Below are positions 6,099-14,142 of a DNA stretch of 23,069 nt, piece by piece. The notes beneath the pieces are model-generated. The model did not search any database, was not told where the DNA came from, and saw nothing but the letters and a program-made list of their open reading frames with translations. The position numbers and the translations under genes were made by a program. The stretch spans positions 2,477 through 25,545 of the forward strand of contig DEOR01000035.1 in the NCBI GenBank assembly GCA_002358345.1. Reading direction: 5' to 3'. The stretch is from Proteobacteria bacterium UBA3413. Lineage in GTDB: Bacteria > Pseudomonadota > Gammaproteobacteria > Magnimaribacterales > D2472. Position 1 is the stretch's first letter; the number at the start of each line of letters is the position of its first letter.

Positions 6099-8313
6099 GA
6101 AAAATTGGGCTAGACCAAGCTCGATGCTCTGCCGGAGCAATGCACTCTCCTCGATTTTTATTAACACCAACCCTACATACCTCAGCCTGAATGCACTGAC
6201 CATTCTCATCAAACTCACAACTTAATGGGTCAGCAGATAAAGTTGCTGTTGGCTCCTCGATCGCACGAACATAGTAAACTGCATCTCGCCTTCCGATTGA
6301 AAATTGCTCGTCCTTAAATGAAATCTTGCAGCTAGTAGTATTGCACGGGAAAGACTTCCAGACATCATCAACCAAGCCTTCGACAGGTTCCCCTTCAAAT
6401 TGCTGAGGAAGAATTTTAATCACCTCAATGCGACTAATGAGCCGTCTTTCATTGCTAGGGTTATAGCACTCTGAATTACAGATTTTTTCCAATCGATCTT
6501 GTGATAACCCATTGGTGCTATAGGCAGGGCAGCCTGGTTTTTGTTTCAATGAGCCTGCAGCCTTCACAGTGAAAACAGGCGATTGATCTGCCTCCATCTC
6601 TGAGCCCATGCTGAGGGATTGAGCATCTTTTTGCGCATCAAACCACAATAAAATTCTTGGCCCCGAGGTGGCATAAACTTCTTTGCGCTCTAGAGCATCC
6701 CAGATTGATTCTCTGCTTCGAGATGAGGCATGTGCGGCCACTAAACCCCCCGTCATAAAGTAAGCACTCTGACGCTCTGCATCTGTCGCAATATTTAGAT
6801 CCATAATACTTGTGAGAGTTCTAGTGCTTAAATCCTGAAAAGTGGTGGTGAGCTTGCCTTTTTCTCGACTCAGATCACTCAGGCGATCAAACAAAGGATC
6901 AGAAAAGCCGTTGGCCTCAGTGTTATATAAACGATCGACCTCTTTGTATCCTGTGCCTGGTCTTGAGCCATGGTTATCGCTTGAGCCGATAAACCCAAAT
7001 TTAAAACGCTTGGGGTCACCATTGGCCGTAAAATCTCTGAGAGCCAAGACATATTGAGCAGAGCCTAAAGGTCTGTAATTAAAAGAGGGTAAGAAGCAAT
7101 CATTGCACTGCCCAGCATTTAAAAGATCATGTGGTTCAATTTCGTTGATAGCTAAATAACCAGCTGCACCCATATTGACGGCATTAGATTTAGTCTCTGC
7201 AACCAGTTGATTACAAGTGTCTGCATCTAAGCCTGAATCCTCACACCTTTGCGCCATGATTCTTCCAGCTTGCTGACAGGTGGGCAGAAAATTATCAGAG
7301 GCCTCAGGACAATAGAGCTCTCCTTGTAAATCAATTTGAGCATCATTCCAAGAGCGATATTCTTCAGAGTTACCGTGCCCGGAATAAATTTCAAATAGAA
7401 ACTGTGAGCTATCATCTTGATAGCTTTCGAGCTGTTTTCTCCAGTCTGAAGTTGGTGGCGTGTAATAGCCCCAAGTTGTTCCGTGTGGAATAACCATATA
7501 AGGAGTCTCCCATTCCTTTAATTTTTCAAATAAGATATTTGGATTCTCTGCCTCCTCATAACAATTTAAAGGTAAGTCTTTTGTGCCAATGCCTTGGGGG
7601 CAAACTGGTGTGTCCTGTATTTCTTCAAAAAACTTATTAAAGGCAAAAAATCTATCTCTGTTTTTTAAATCTAAAGTCGCAGGTAAAGCAGACATTGTCC
7701 ATGGCAACCCCAGTCTCATAACTAGAGGAGCCAGGCCTCCTGAGCCAATTGCACGCGGCGGGACAAGAGCATCATCTGTTTCTAAGAACATGACATTTTT
7801 ATGGCCAAAATGAGTCTCAGGATCTCTATCAACCTGAGTCCACTCCCACCCAAGGAAGCTGACTAAATCATCCGAGCCTTCTGATAAGTTATTACATTGC
7901 TGAATGCTTTCTTTCGTATCGAGCCATTTTCTAGGAGTACTGGCTTCAGCATGATCGTTGATGGACCAAAAATCTAAGGCTGAACAAAACCTTGCATAAT
8001 CACAAGCATCAGCAATAGGAGATGCTCCTTTCCCATTCAGAAATGGAAGTGACCACATAAATGCATCCGTAGAGTAGGTTGAATGCACGTGCAGATCGCC
8101 AAAAAGTATCTGTTTCTCATCTAAGATTTCTAATTCATTTTTTACTGCATTAATCTTATTAGTTTTTTCTAAAATGACTGATGCGGGCAATACCTTACCT
8201 TCTATAACGCCTGGGCCATCAAGCGTTCCAAACATTTTAAAAAAAGCTCCAGCAAAAAAGATGGCACCACTAAAAATGAATAGCAGGATGATGGAAAGTA
8301 AAAGTTTCTTCAT
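6082..8313 (-). CDS. Exported or membrane-anchored DUF3604 protein, PHP-like metal site
   Basis: This 743-residue protein of unknown function has one N-terminal hydrophobic segment (about 4-25) after Met-Lys-Lys: a signal anchor or signal peptide, so it probably acts in the periplasm. The DUF3604 core has GDLHVHSTYSTD (His75, His77), SINDHAEAS (Asp120, His121), FGHKNVMF, VIPHGTTWGY, EIYSGHGNSEE, GFIGSSDNHGSRPG and ATSGPRILLWF. Scattered His/Asp of this kind resemble metal-dependent PHP-type hydrolases; the substrate is unknown. It has 20 cysteines, many in close pairs, suggesting disulfides. ATG 8313 is chosen: GGGGG lies five bases before it, while the longer frame needs TTG 8328. It starts 24 bases after the purA stop, so probably ends the hflKC-purA operon. 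Confidence 0.88.
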   Translation of the reverse strand: MKKLLLSIILLFIFSGAIFFAGAFFKMFGTLDGPGVIEGKVLPASVILEKTNKINAVKNELEILDEKQILFGDLHVHSTYSTDAFMWSLPFLNGKGASPIADACDYARFCSALDFWSINDHAEASTPRKWLDTKESIQQCNNLSEGSDDLVSFLGWEWTQVDRDPETHFGHKNVMFLETDDALVPPRAIGSGGLAPLVMRLGLPWTMSALPATLDLKNRDRFFAFNKFFEEIQDTPVCPQGIGTKDLPLNCYEEAENPNILFEKLKEWETPYMVIPHGTTWGYYTPPTSDWRKQLESYQDDSSQFLFEIYSGHGNSEEYRSWNDAQIDLQGELYCPEASDNFLPTCQQAGRIMAQRCEDSGLDADTCNQLVAETKSNAVNMGAAGYLAINEIEPHDLLNAGQCNDCFLPSFNYRPLGSAQYVLALRDFTANGDPKRFKFGFIGSSDNHGSRPGTGYKEVDRLYNTEANGFSDPLFDRLSDLSREKGKLTTTFQDLSTRTLTSIMDLNIATDAERQSAYFMTGGLVAAHASSRSRESIWDALERKEVYATSGPRILLWFDAQKDAQSLSMGSEMEADQSPVFTVKAAGSLKQKPGCPAYSTNGLSQDRLEKICNSECYNPSNERRLISRIEVIKILPQQFEGEPVEGLVDDVWKSFPCNTTSCKISFKDEQFSIGRRDAVYYVRAIEEPTATLSADPLSCEFDENGQCIQAEVCRVGVNKNRGECIAPAEHRAWSSPIFLNYSS

Positions 8314-8337
8314 AGATGCCCCCAGCAAAGAAAAAAG

Positions 8338-9561
8338 TTATTTTTTATAAATCGTTTGCTCTCTTGAAGGCCCTACCGAAACCATATCAATGGGGCACTC
8401 CAAAAAGTGCTCTATAAAGAGTATATAGTCCTGAGCAGATTGAGGTAAAGCGTGGAAATTTCGAATATGAGAAATGTCTTGCTCCCATCCCGGCAGTGTT
8501 TTGTATATTGGGGCGCCTTGGTCGTCATAATCAATGCAAACCTTGATCTCTTGAAAGCCGTCCAAGACATCTAGCTTAGTTAAGCACAGGCTCGTCACTG
8601 AATTGATAAAGACGATGGTTTCAAGCGCTTTTAAGTCGAGCCACCCACACCGTCTGGGCCTTCCTGTTGTGGCTCCAACCTCATGCCCAATTTTTGCAAG
8701 CTGCGCTGCATTCTCATCAAATAACTCTGTTGCAAAGGGCCCCTCTCCAACACGGGTTGTATAAGCTTTGGTGATTCCAAGAATAGAGTCAATGTGCTTG
8801 GGTCCAACGCCCAAACCAGTTGAAAGCCCGCCAGCCGTTGTGCTAGATGAAGTAACATAGGGATAAGTTCCATGGTCAATATCTAGCATTGAACCTTGCG
8901 CACCCTCAAATATTATTTTTTTATTTTCTTTGACCCAGCCTCTTAATAAGTCCTGAGTAATGCAGTGAAATTTCTGCACAAGGTGTTGGTGCCTCTCCAA
9001 TTCCTTAAGGACATCCTCTAGAGGAATGGGCTCAGCAGCATATAAATGAACCAAGATTTTATTGTGGTATGCAATTAATTTTTCTAGCCGTGGTTGCAGT
9101 AATGTCATGTTCTGCAAATCTCCAAATCGAATAGCTCGTCTTGCAACTTTGTCCTCATAGGCTGGGCCGATGCCTCTGCCAGTTGTGCCAATGCCCTCAG
9201 ATTTGTCTCTGACCTGGTCTATTGCAATATGGGTTGGGAGTATAAGAGCGCAGTCGCCACTCACATAAAAGCGATCATTGAAGTTGATACCGCTTTGCTC
9301 TAATTCTGTAATCTCTTTTTCCAAAGCTGGCAAAGAGAGCACCAGCCCATTACCAAGGACACATTGCACGGAGGGGTGAAGAATACCAGAGGGAATGAGA
9401 TGCAGAACTTTTTGCTGCCCATCAACCTTGAGAGTATGACCAGCATTATGGCCGCCTTGAAAACGGCACACTATTTCCGAATTTTCGGCTAGAACATCAA
9501 CAATCTTGCCTTTGCCTTCATCCCCCCATTGCAAACCTAAAATAAGGGTGTTGTTGCTCAT
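8338..9561 (-). CDS. purA: Adenylosuccinate synthetase
   Basis: PurA joins aspartate to IMP using GTP, the first committed step to AMP. The 407-residue protein opens with LGLQWGDEGKGKIVD, the GTP-binding and catalytic signature, followed by FQGGHNAGHTL, GTTGRGIGPAYEDK, GAQGSMLDIDHGTYPYVTSS and the GRPRRCGWLD substrate loop. The C-terminal VSVGPSREQTI fits the guanine-binding end region. It is about 25 residues shorter than E. coli PurA (432) but all motifs are present and both ends look natural. It begins five bases after the hflC stop, in the classic hflK-hflC-purA order, and is followed by the DUF3604 gene. Confidence 0.98.
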   Translation of the reverse strand: MSNNTLILGLQWGDEGKGKIVDVLAENSEIVCRFQGGHNAGHTLKVDGQQKVLHLIPSGILHPSVQCVLGNGLVLSLPALEKEITELEQSGINFNDRFYVSGDCALILPTHIAIDQVRDKSEGIGTTGRGIGPAYEDKVARRAIRFGDLQNMTLLQPRLEKLIAYHNKILVHLYAAEPIPLEDVLKELERHQHLVQKFHCITQDLLRGWVKENKKIIFEGAQGSMLDIDHGTYPYVTSSSTTAGGLSTGLGVGPKHIDSILGITKAYTTRVGEGPFATELFDENAAQLAKIGHEVGATTGRPRRCGWLDLKALETIVFINSVTSLCLTKLDVLDGFQEIKVCIDYDDQGAPIYKTLPGWEQDISHIRNFHALPQSAQDYILFIEHFLECPIDMVSVGPSREQTIYKK

Positions 9562-9566
9562 AGTCT

Positions 9567-10439
9567 CTAGGGATTAGTGCCGTCTGATTTATTAAGGTAT
9601 TTAAAGAAATCTGATTTTGGATCAATTAACAAGACGTCGGACTTGTTATTAAAGGTGGCTCCATAGCCTCTCAAACTTCTGGTGAACTCATAAAATTCAG
9701 GGTCTTGAGAAAAAGATTTTGCATATATAGCCGATGCTGTTGCATCGCCCTCACCTCTGACTTCCTCAGCTTTTTTATAGGCTTCAGCCAAAAGAATAAC
9801 CCTTTGTTTGTCTGCAGTAGATCGAATTTCATTGGAAAGCTCATTCCCCTGAGCCCGCAACTCTTCTGCTAGACGATTTCTTTCTGACTTCATTCTTTCA
9901 TAAACAGAACTGCTAAGCTCTGGCGGCAAATCAATTCTTTTAACTCTAAAATCAATGATTTCTATCCCAAGATCAGAAACAGAGCTTGCTAAATCATCTC
10001 TCATTTCTCTCATAAGCTGATCTCGCTCTCCAGAGACAAGCTCAGTCACGGTTCTACGCCCAAACTGATTTTTGAGCTCAAAAGCTGTTCGCTGGCCTAA
10101 CAGATTATTAAGATTACTAAAGCTTCCGCTAGTTGCATCATAAAAAACTCTTACATCTTTAATTCTATATTTCACAAAAGAATCAACAATGAGGTACTTG
10201 CTTTCAATTGTTAAAATTCTATTGGGCTCTTCATCCAGGGTTTGGAGCCTAGAGTCATATTTTTTGACATTTTGCACAATGGGCAATTTAAAATTCAAAC
10301 CAGTGGGTAGATCAGCTTTGATGGCTTCACCAAACTGGAAGACTATTCCATCTTCTTTCTCATCAATAATAAAGAAACTATTGAGAATTAATGCAATGAT
10401 CAGCCCAGCTAAAACTAGGAGATTTAAACCTTTATTCAT
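9567..10439 (-). CDS. hflC: HflC, FtsH-protease modulator (band 7/SPFH)
   Basis: HflC and HflK form a large periplasm-facing membrane complex that surrounds and restrains the FtsH protease. The 290-residue protein has one N-terminal membrane helix (about 5-25), then an SPFH domain starting IDEKEDGIVFQFGEA, with the LPTGLNFKLP strand and SFVKYRIKD. A charged coiled-coil region (about 170-235) includes the RMKSERNRLAEELRAQG segment. This is the expected HflC layout. The start ATG overlaps the hflK stop by four bases (10436-10439), typical of stoichiometric partners. Confidence 0.96.
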   Translation of the reverse strand: MNKGLNLLVLAGLIIALILNSFFIIDEKEDGIVFQFGEAIKADLPTGLNFKLPIVQNVKKYDSRLQTLDEEPNRILTIESKYLIVDSFVKYRIKDVRVFYDATSGSFSNLNNLLGQRTAFELKNQFGRRTVTELVSGERDQLMREMRDDLASSVSDLGIEIIDFRVKRIDLPPELSSSVYERMKSERNRLAEELRAQGNELSNEIRSTADKQRVILLAEAYKKAEEVRGEGDATASAIYAKSFSQDPEFYEFTRSLRGYGATFNNKSDVLLIDPKSDFFKYLNKSDGTNP

Positions 10440-11488
10440 TTGTTGTCCTCCTGTGATTTATTTTGTTGGATAATTTTATCTAGAGGCAGGTACATTAAAT
10501 TATTGCCTCCCTCGACATCAACCATGATTTTTGTAGAGTTGCCGTATAGCGTTTGCATAGCATCCAAGTACAAACGATCGCGTGTAACCTTTGGAGCTTT
10601 TTTATACTCGGCAAGTAATTTATCAAACCTGGCAACCTCACCCTCTGCATTGGCAACAACCTCTTCTCGATATGCCTCTGCGGCTTGTATTCTTGCAAAT
10701 GACTGGCCTCTTGCTTCTGGAACAATAGACAGACCATATCTTTCTGCTTCATTTTGTAATTTCACCTTATCCTCTCTTGCTGCTACAACATCATCAAAAG
10801 AAGGTTTGACAGCAGACGGAGGATCAGTTTTTTCAATGTTGACCTGCTGAATCACTAAACCCGTTTGATACAAATCAAGGTAACGTTGCAGTCGGACATC
10901 AACATCTCTGGCAATGGTTTCTCTCCCAGTGGTCAAAGTTTCCTCAAGCGTGTTATCTCCCACAACATGACGCAATGAACTTTCTGTAGCTTCTCGCAAG
11001 CTGCTTTCCGGATCTTTAACGTTTAAAACAAAATCTCTCAAATTTTTTATTCGATATTGGACAGAAACAGTGACATCAACTAAGTTCTCATCTTTTGTGA
11101 GCATGTTTGCTGTTTGAGAATATCGTCGTGTCAGCGCAACATTTTCTACATACTTTGTATCAACCCCAGCGAGCATAAAATTTAACCCCTCGCCAGTTTC
11201 TTCGTGATACTCACCAAATCTTAAGACTATGGCTCTTTCAGGAGAATCAAGCTGATAAACACACATACTTGCATATAAAACTATTAACCCAAATACAGCA
11301 TAGACAAAGGTTTTCTTCGTAGGAAATTTCAGCCCCGATCCGCCCGAAGATCCGTTGGACCCTGATGTTTGCTTGCCAAACATTAATGAAAATTTCTTGA
11401 TGAGATCATCGAATGAAAGGTCATTCTGATTGTTTCTGCCCCAAGGGTCTTGTTCGTTTTTATTATTATTTTGGTTATCCCAGTTCAC
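10436..11488 (-). CDS. hflK: HflK, FtsH-protease modulator (band 7/SPFH)
   Basis: The larger partner of HflC. The 350-residue protein has a hydrophilic, Asn/Gly/Ser-rich cytoplasmic tail (1-58) with the DPWG motif typical of HflK, one membrane helix (about 60-79), and an SPFH domain from QLDSPERAIVLRFG onward, with VSVQYRIKN and a long charged helix. The start is GTG 11488; AAAGG lies eight bases before it, so GTG is credible and no nearby ATG fits better. A likely promoter sits just upstream (11515-11543). The neighbour upstream is miaA, without the hfq and hflX genes that normally lie between. Confidence 0.96.
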   Translation of the reverse strand: MNWDNQNNNKNEQDPWGRNNQNDLSFDDLIKKFSLMFGKQTSGSNGSSGGSGLKFPTKKTFVYAVFGLIVLYASMCVYQLDSPERAIVLRFGEYHEETGEGLNFMLAGVDTKYVENVALTRRYSQTANMLTKDENLVDVTVSVQYRIKNLRDFVLNVKDPESSLREATESSLRHVVGDNTLEETLTTGRETIARDVDVRLQRYLDLYQTGLVIQQVNIEKTDPPSAVKPSFDDVVAAREDKVKLQNEAERYGLSIVPEARGQSFARIQAAEAYREEVVANAEGEVARFDKLLAEYKKAPKVTRDRLYLDAMQTLYGNSTKIMVDVEGGNNLMYLPLDKIIQQNKSQEDNK

Positions 11489-11514
11489 AACAGTACCTTT
11501 AAATAGAAAGTTTT

Positions 11515-11543
11515 ATTATAAAGATAATTTGGGGGTAAGTCCT
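11515..11543 (-). promoter_or_regulatory. Probable sigma70-type promoter for hflKC-purA
   Basis: In the 60-base gap between miaA and hflK, the minus strand has a perfect -10 TATAAT (11520-11515). A partial -35 AGGACT (11543-11538) lies 17 bases upstream, with 3 of 6 consensus positions including the GAC core. A start about seven bases downstream would leave a leader of about 20 bases holding the AAAGG ribosome site of hflK. This would let hflKC-purA be expressed apart from waaA-glnB-miaA. Confidence 0.5.
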
Positions 11544-11548
11544 GAAAA

Positions 11549-12499
11549 TTAAAGGGTTGAGGTCAAATTAAGCTGTTTTTCTAGTTCCTCGCTTGCCTGA
11601 TTGAGCTCATCAAGATTATAAGTCTTTAAACCTTGCCATCCTCTCAGCCAAGTACACTGCCGCTTTGCTAGCTGGCGGGTAGCATAAAGAGATCTCTCGA
11701 ATAACTCGCTCTCCTGAAGCTCTCCGTTGAGGACTTGTTGAGCCTGCCGATAGTTCACGGCTTTCATGGCTGGGTGCTCTGGCGAAAGCTGATAGGCTTT
11801 GTTTAAGCCCTCAACTTCTTCAAGTAATCCCTCGTTAATTAATTGATGCTGCCGAGACTCAATTCGCTCATGTAATTTTGCTCTGTCTAAAGGAAAAATG
11901 CCGTATTCAAGTAATTGATAGTTACAAGAGAGAGGCGCAGAAGATGCTTCGTCTAAAATCTTTGGGTTTATCCGGGAAAGATGCTCAACTTCCAAAGCTC
12001 TGATAATTCTCTGCGTATCTTGGGGCTTGATTGCATTCGCAGCTTCTGGGTTCAGGGTTTGTAGCTCATTATGCAGAGACACAATGCCTTCTTTATCAAT
12101 GCGTTCTTCAAGCTTGGCTCGAAATATTGGGTCTGCAGATGGCAAACTGCTCAAGCCATGTTTTAGCAGGTTGAAATACATCATGCTGCCTCCAACCAAT
12201 AAAGGAATATTTTTTCTTTGGTGAATCTCCTCAATAAGAGTCGTGGCTATTTGACAAAAATCAGCCACAGAAAATATTTGATCTAAAGAAGTTTCGTTGA
12301 CAAGATGGTGGGGATGGGCTTTTAGAGTCTCGGGAGAAGGTTTTGCAGAGCCAATATCGCAGCCTTTATAGACCATGACAGAATCAACGCTCACAATTTC
12401 TATTCGTCCAAATTTTTTCTGCCACGAAATCGCCCAATCGGTCTTGCCTGAGGCTGTGGGCCCTAATAGAAAAATAACTGGAAGTGTGGATGTCTGCAA
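11549..12499 (-). CDS. miaA: tRNA dimethylallyltransferase
   Basis: MiaA transfers dimethylallyl to A37 of tRNAs that read codons starting with U. The 316-residue protein has the P-loop GPTASGKT (13-20), SVDSVMVYKGCDIGSAKP, HHLVNE, and PLLVGGSMMYF, where the family usually has GGTMLY. Later motifs are DTQRIIRALEV and MKAVNYRQA, and a late RQLAKRQCTWLRGW segment is typical of the C-terminal part. The start is TTG 12499: no ATG lies before the P-loop, and AGG sits seven bases upstream. The glnB stop is eight bases before this start. Context waaA-glnB-miaA is tight, so the three probably share a transcript. Confidence 0.96.
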   Translation of the reverse strand: MQTSTLPVIFLLGPTASGKTDWAISWQKKFGRIEIVSVDSVMVYKGCDIGSAKPSPETLKAHPHHLVNETSLDQIFSVADFCQIATTLIEEIHQRKNIPLLVGGSMMYFNLLKHGLSSLPSADPIFRAKLEERIDKEGIVSLHNELQTLNPEAANAIKPQDTQRIIRALEVEHLSRINPKILDEASSAPLSCNYQLLEYGIFPLDRAKLHERIESRQHQLINEGLLEEVEGLNKAYQLSPEHPAMKAVNYRQAQQVLNGELQESELFERSLYATRQLAKRQCTWLRGWQGLKTYNLDELNQASEELEKQLNLTSTL

Positions 12500-12507
12500 A
12501 AATTAAC

Positions 12508-12846
12508 CTAAATTGCGTCTTGGTCTACTTCGCCTGTTCTAATTCGAATGACTTGCTCTAACGAGGATACAAAAATCTTGCCATCGCCAATTTTTCCAGT
12601 ACTGGCAGTCTTCATGATTGCCTCAATCGCGAGGTCACACTGGTCGGTAGACACAGCAATTTCAATTTTAATTTTAGGCAGGAAATCAATGACATACTCT
12701 GCCCCTCGATAAAGCTCAGTGTGGCCCTTTTGTCTGCCAAAACCCTTTACTTCTGTGATGGTCATTCCAGAGATTCCTATAGCATCGAGTGATTGACGAA
12801 CTTCCTCGAGTTTAAATGGTTTGATAATGGCGGTAATAAGTTTCAA
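12508..12846 (-). CDS. glnB: Nitrogen regulatory protein P-II
   Basis: P-II proteins sense 2-oxoglutarate and ATP/ADP and tune glutamine synthetase, NtrB or AmtB. The 112-residue length is exact for the family. The start MKLITAIIKPFKLEEVR, the T-loop GRQKGHTELYRGAEY with uridylylation site Tyr51, the GKIGDGKIFV B-loop and the IRIRTGE end are all present. Asp54 after GAEYVI matches E. coli GlnB rather than GlnK (Asn54), while overall wording also resembles pseudomonad GlnK, so the paralogue name is uncertain. No amtB is adjacent. The start overlaps the waaA stop by four bases (ATGA), an odd partnership of nitrogen sensing with lipopolysaccharide synthesis. Confidence 0.95.
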   Translation of the reverse strand: MKLITAIIKPFKLEEVRQSLDAIGISGMTITEVKGFGRQKGHTELYRGAEYVIDFLPKIKIEIAVSTDQCDLAIEAIMKTASTGKIGDGKIFVSSLEQVIRIRTGEVDQDAI

Positions 12847-14078
12847 TGCAATGCTCCTAATTTATCTATTATATAAGAGACCTGGGTCTGTGTTGAGCCC
12901 TCATTTCTAGCGACTAGATTTTTTGCGTTTTCTGCAAGTTGCATTGCAAAATCTGAATCATCGAGTATGGATGTTATGCCTTCAAGCAATTCCTGTTCGT
13001 TGAGCACAATAATGCATGAATTTGACTGAATGAATTGCTGAGCTATCTCTTCAAAATTAAAGGTGTAGTTGCCTATGATAATAGGCGTTCCCATTGTTGC
13101 TGGCTCAATGAAATTATGGCCGCCTCTAGGCACGAGGCTCCCGCCCACAAAAGCCAAATCAGCCATATAATAAAAATTTTGCAACAAGCCAATGCTGTCA
13201 ATGATGCAAACCTCATAATCTTGCTCGCCTAGTTGAGAATATAGCTCACTTCTAAAATTCATTTTTCTTGCAGCCTTTAAAATCTCAGTGGATCTCTCGG
13301 GATGTCTGGGGCAAATAAACAATTTATGAGGATATTTTTTTGATAGCTTTTGGAAAACTCGAAGAAGCATCTCCTCCTCGCCAAGATGAGTGCTGGCGCC
13401 AAGGATAAATTTTGGTAAAGATAAGACCTCAGGTTTCAGGCCTGGAGCATCAAATTTAACTGATCCTGCTACTGCTATAGCTGAGCTATCTAGGCCCAGT
13501 TGAAGAAATCTCTCTTGATGCTCTTGCGTTTGCACAAATATAAAAGTAATTTTTTGTAATATGTCCTTTAAAAACCATGACACTTTTAAATAGGCTTTAT
13601 AGGACTGATGGCTTAATCGACCGTTCATTAAAAAAATGGGTATCTTTTTATTGTGGGCAGAATTAATCATGGAAGGCCAAATTTCCGTTTCAAAAATTAA
13701 GAGTGCCGCTGGCTCATAAAAATTAAGAAACTTATTCACCAAAGGGCCTAGATCCCACGGAGCATAATTAATTGCAAGAGAGTCTTTGTAAATCTCTTGT
13801 GCCTTTCTTAAGCCGGTTGGGGTGGTTGTAGTTAACACCACATTGAATTCTCGCATCAACTCTCTAATCATATCTTGGGAGGCGACAACTTCACCCAGAC
13901 TAACAGCGTGAAACCAAATGCACTTTTCTTTTTGATTTGTGACAGGGGCTAAATTTGAGGCGTATCTTTGGGCTGTAAAAGACCTATACCCTTTATCTTT
14001 GAGGCTCTTTAGCAGAATGCGGACCTGCAAAATTGGGATGAGCAATAGAATCAATAGATTGTAAATTGCAAGCTTCAT
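12843..14078 (-). CDS. waaA: 3-deoxy-D-manno-octulosonic acid (Kdo) transferase
   Basis: WaaA adds Kdo from CMP-Kdo to the lipid A precursor on the inner face of the cytoplasmic membrane. The 411-residue GT30 protein has an N-terminal hydrophobic anchor (about 4-24). Then come FHAVSLGE (57-63, Glu63 as the likely base), NYAPWDLGP, FETEIWPS, GSVKFD, LGASTHLGEEE, CPRHPERS and FVGGSLVPRGGHNFIEPA, all typical. Length is usual (E. coli 425). It is divergent from the acyltransferase gene across 64 AT-rich bases and is followed by glnB with an ATGA overlap. One or two Kdo residues cannot be told from sequence by eye. Confidence 0.96.
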   Translation of the reverse strand: MKLAIYNLLILLLIPILQVRILLKSLKDKGYRSFTAQRYASNLAPVTNQKEKCIWFHAVSLGEVVASQDMIRELMREFNVVLTTTTPTGLRKAQEIYKDSLAINYAPWDLGPLVNKFLNFYEPAALLIFETEIWPSMINSAHNKKIPIFLMNGRLSHQSYKAYLKVSWFLKDILQKITFIFVQTQEHQERFLQLGLDSSAIAVAGSVKFDAPGLKPEVLSLPKFILGASTHLGEEEMLLRVFQKLSKKYPHKLFICPRHPERSTEILKAARKMNFRSELYSQLGEQDYEVCIIDSIGLLQNFYYMADLAFVGGSLVPRGGHNFIEPATMGTPIIIGNYTFNFEEIAQQFIQSNSCIIVLNEQELLEGITSILDDSDFAMQLAENAKNLVARNEGSTQTQVSYIIDKLGALH

Positions 14079-14142
14079 GACATAGGAATATTTAATTTAA
14101 TGTAATAATACATTTTTTAATTTTTATGTACCCATAAATTTG

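Noticed and set aside
8338..9561. Truncated purA
   Set aside because: It is about 25 residues shorter than in E. coli, but all active-site motifs and a normal C-terminal end are present.
10440..10850. 136-residue plus-strand frame inside hflK, and similar frames opposite other genes
   Set aside because: They lie fully opposite conserved genes, have no family motifs and follow from codon bias of the real gene.
14079..14142. Divergent promoters between waaA and the acyltransferase gene
   Set aside because: The gap is so AT-rich that many -10-like hexamers occur; none has a convincing -35 partner.
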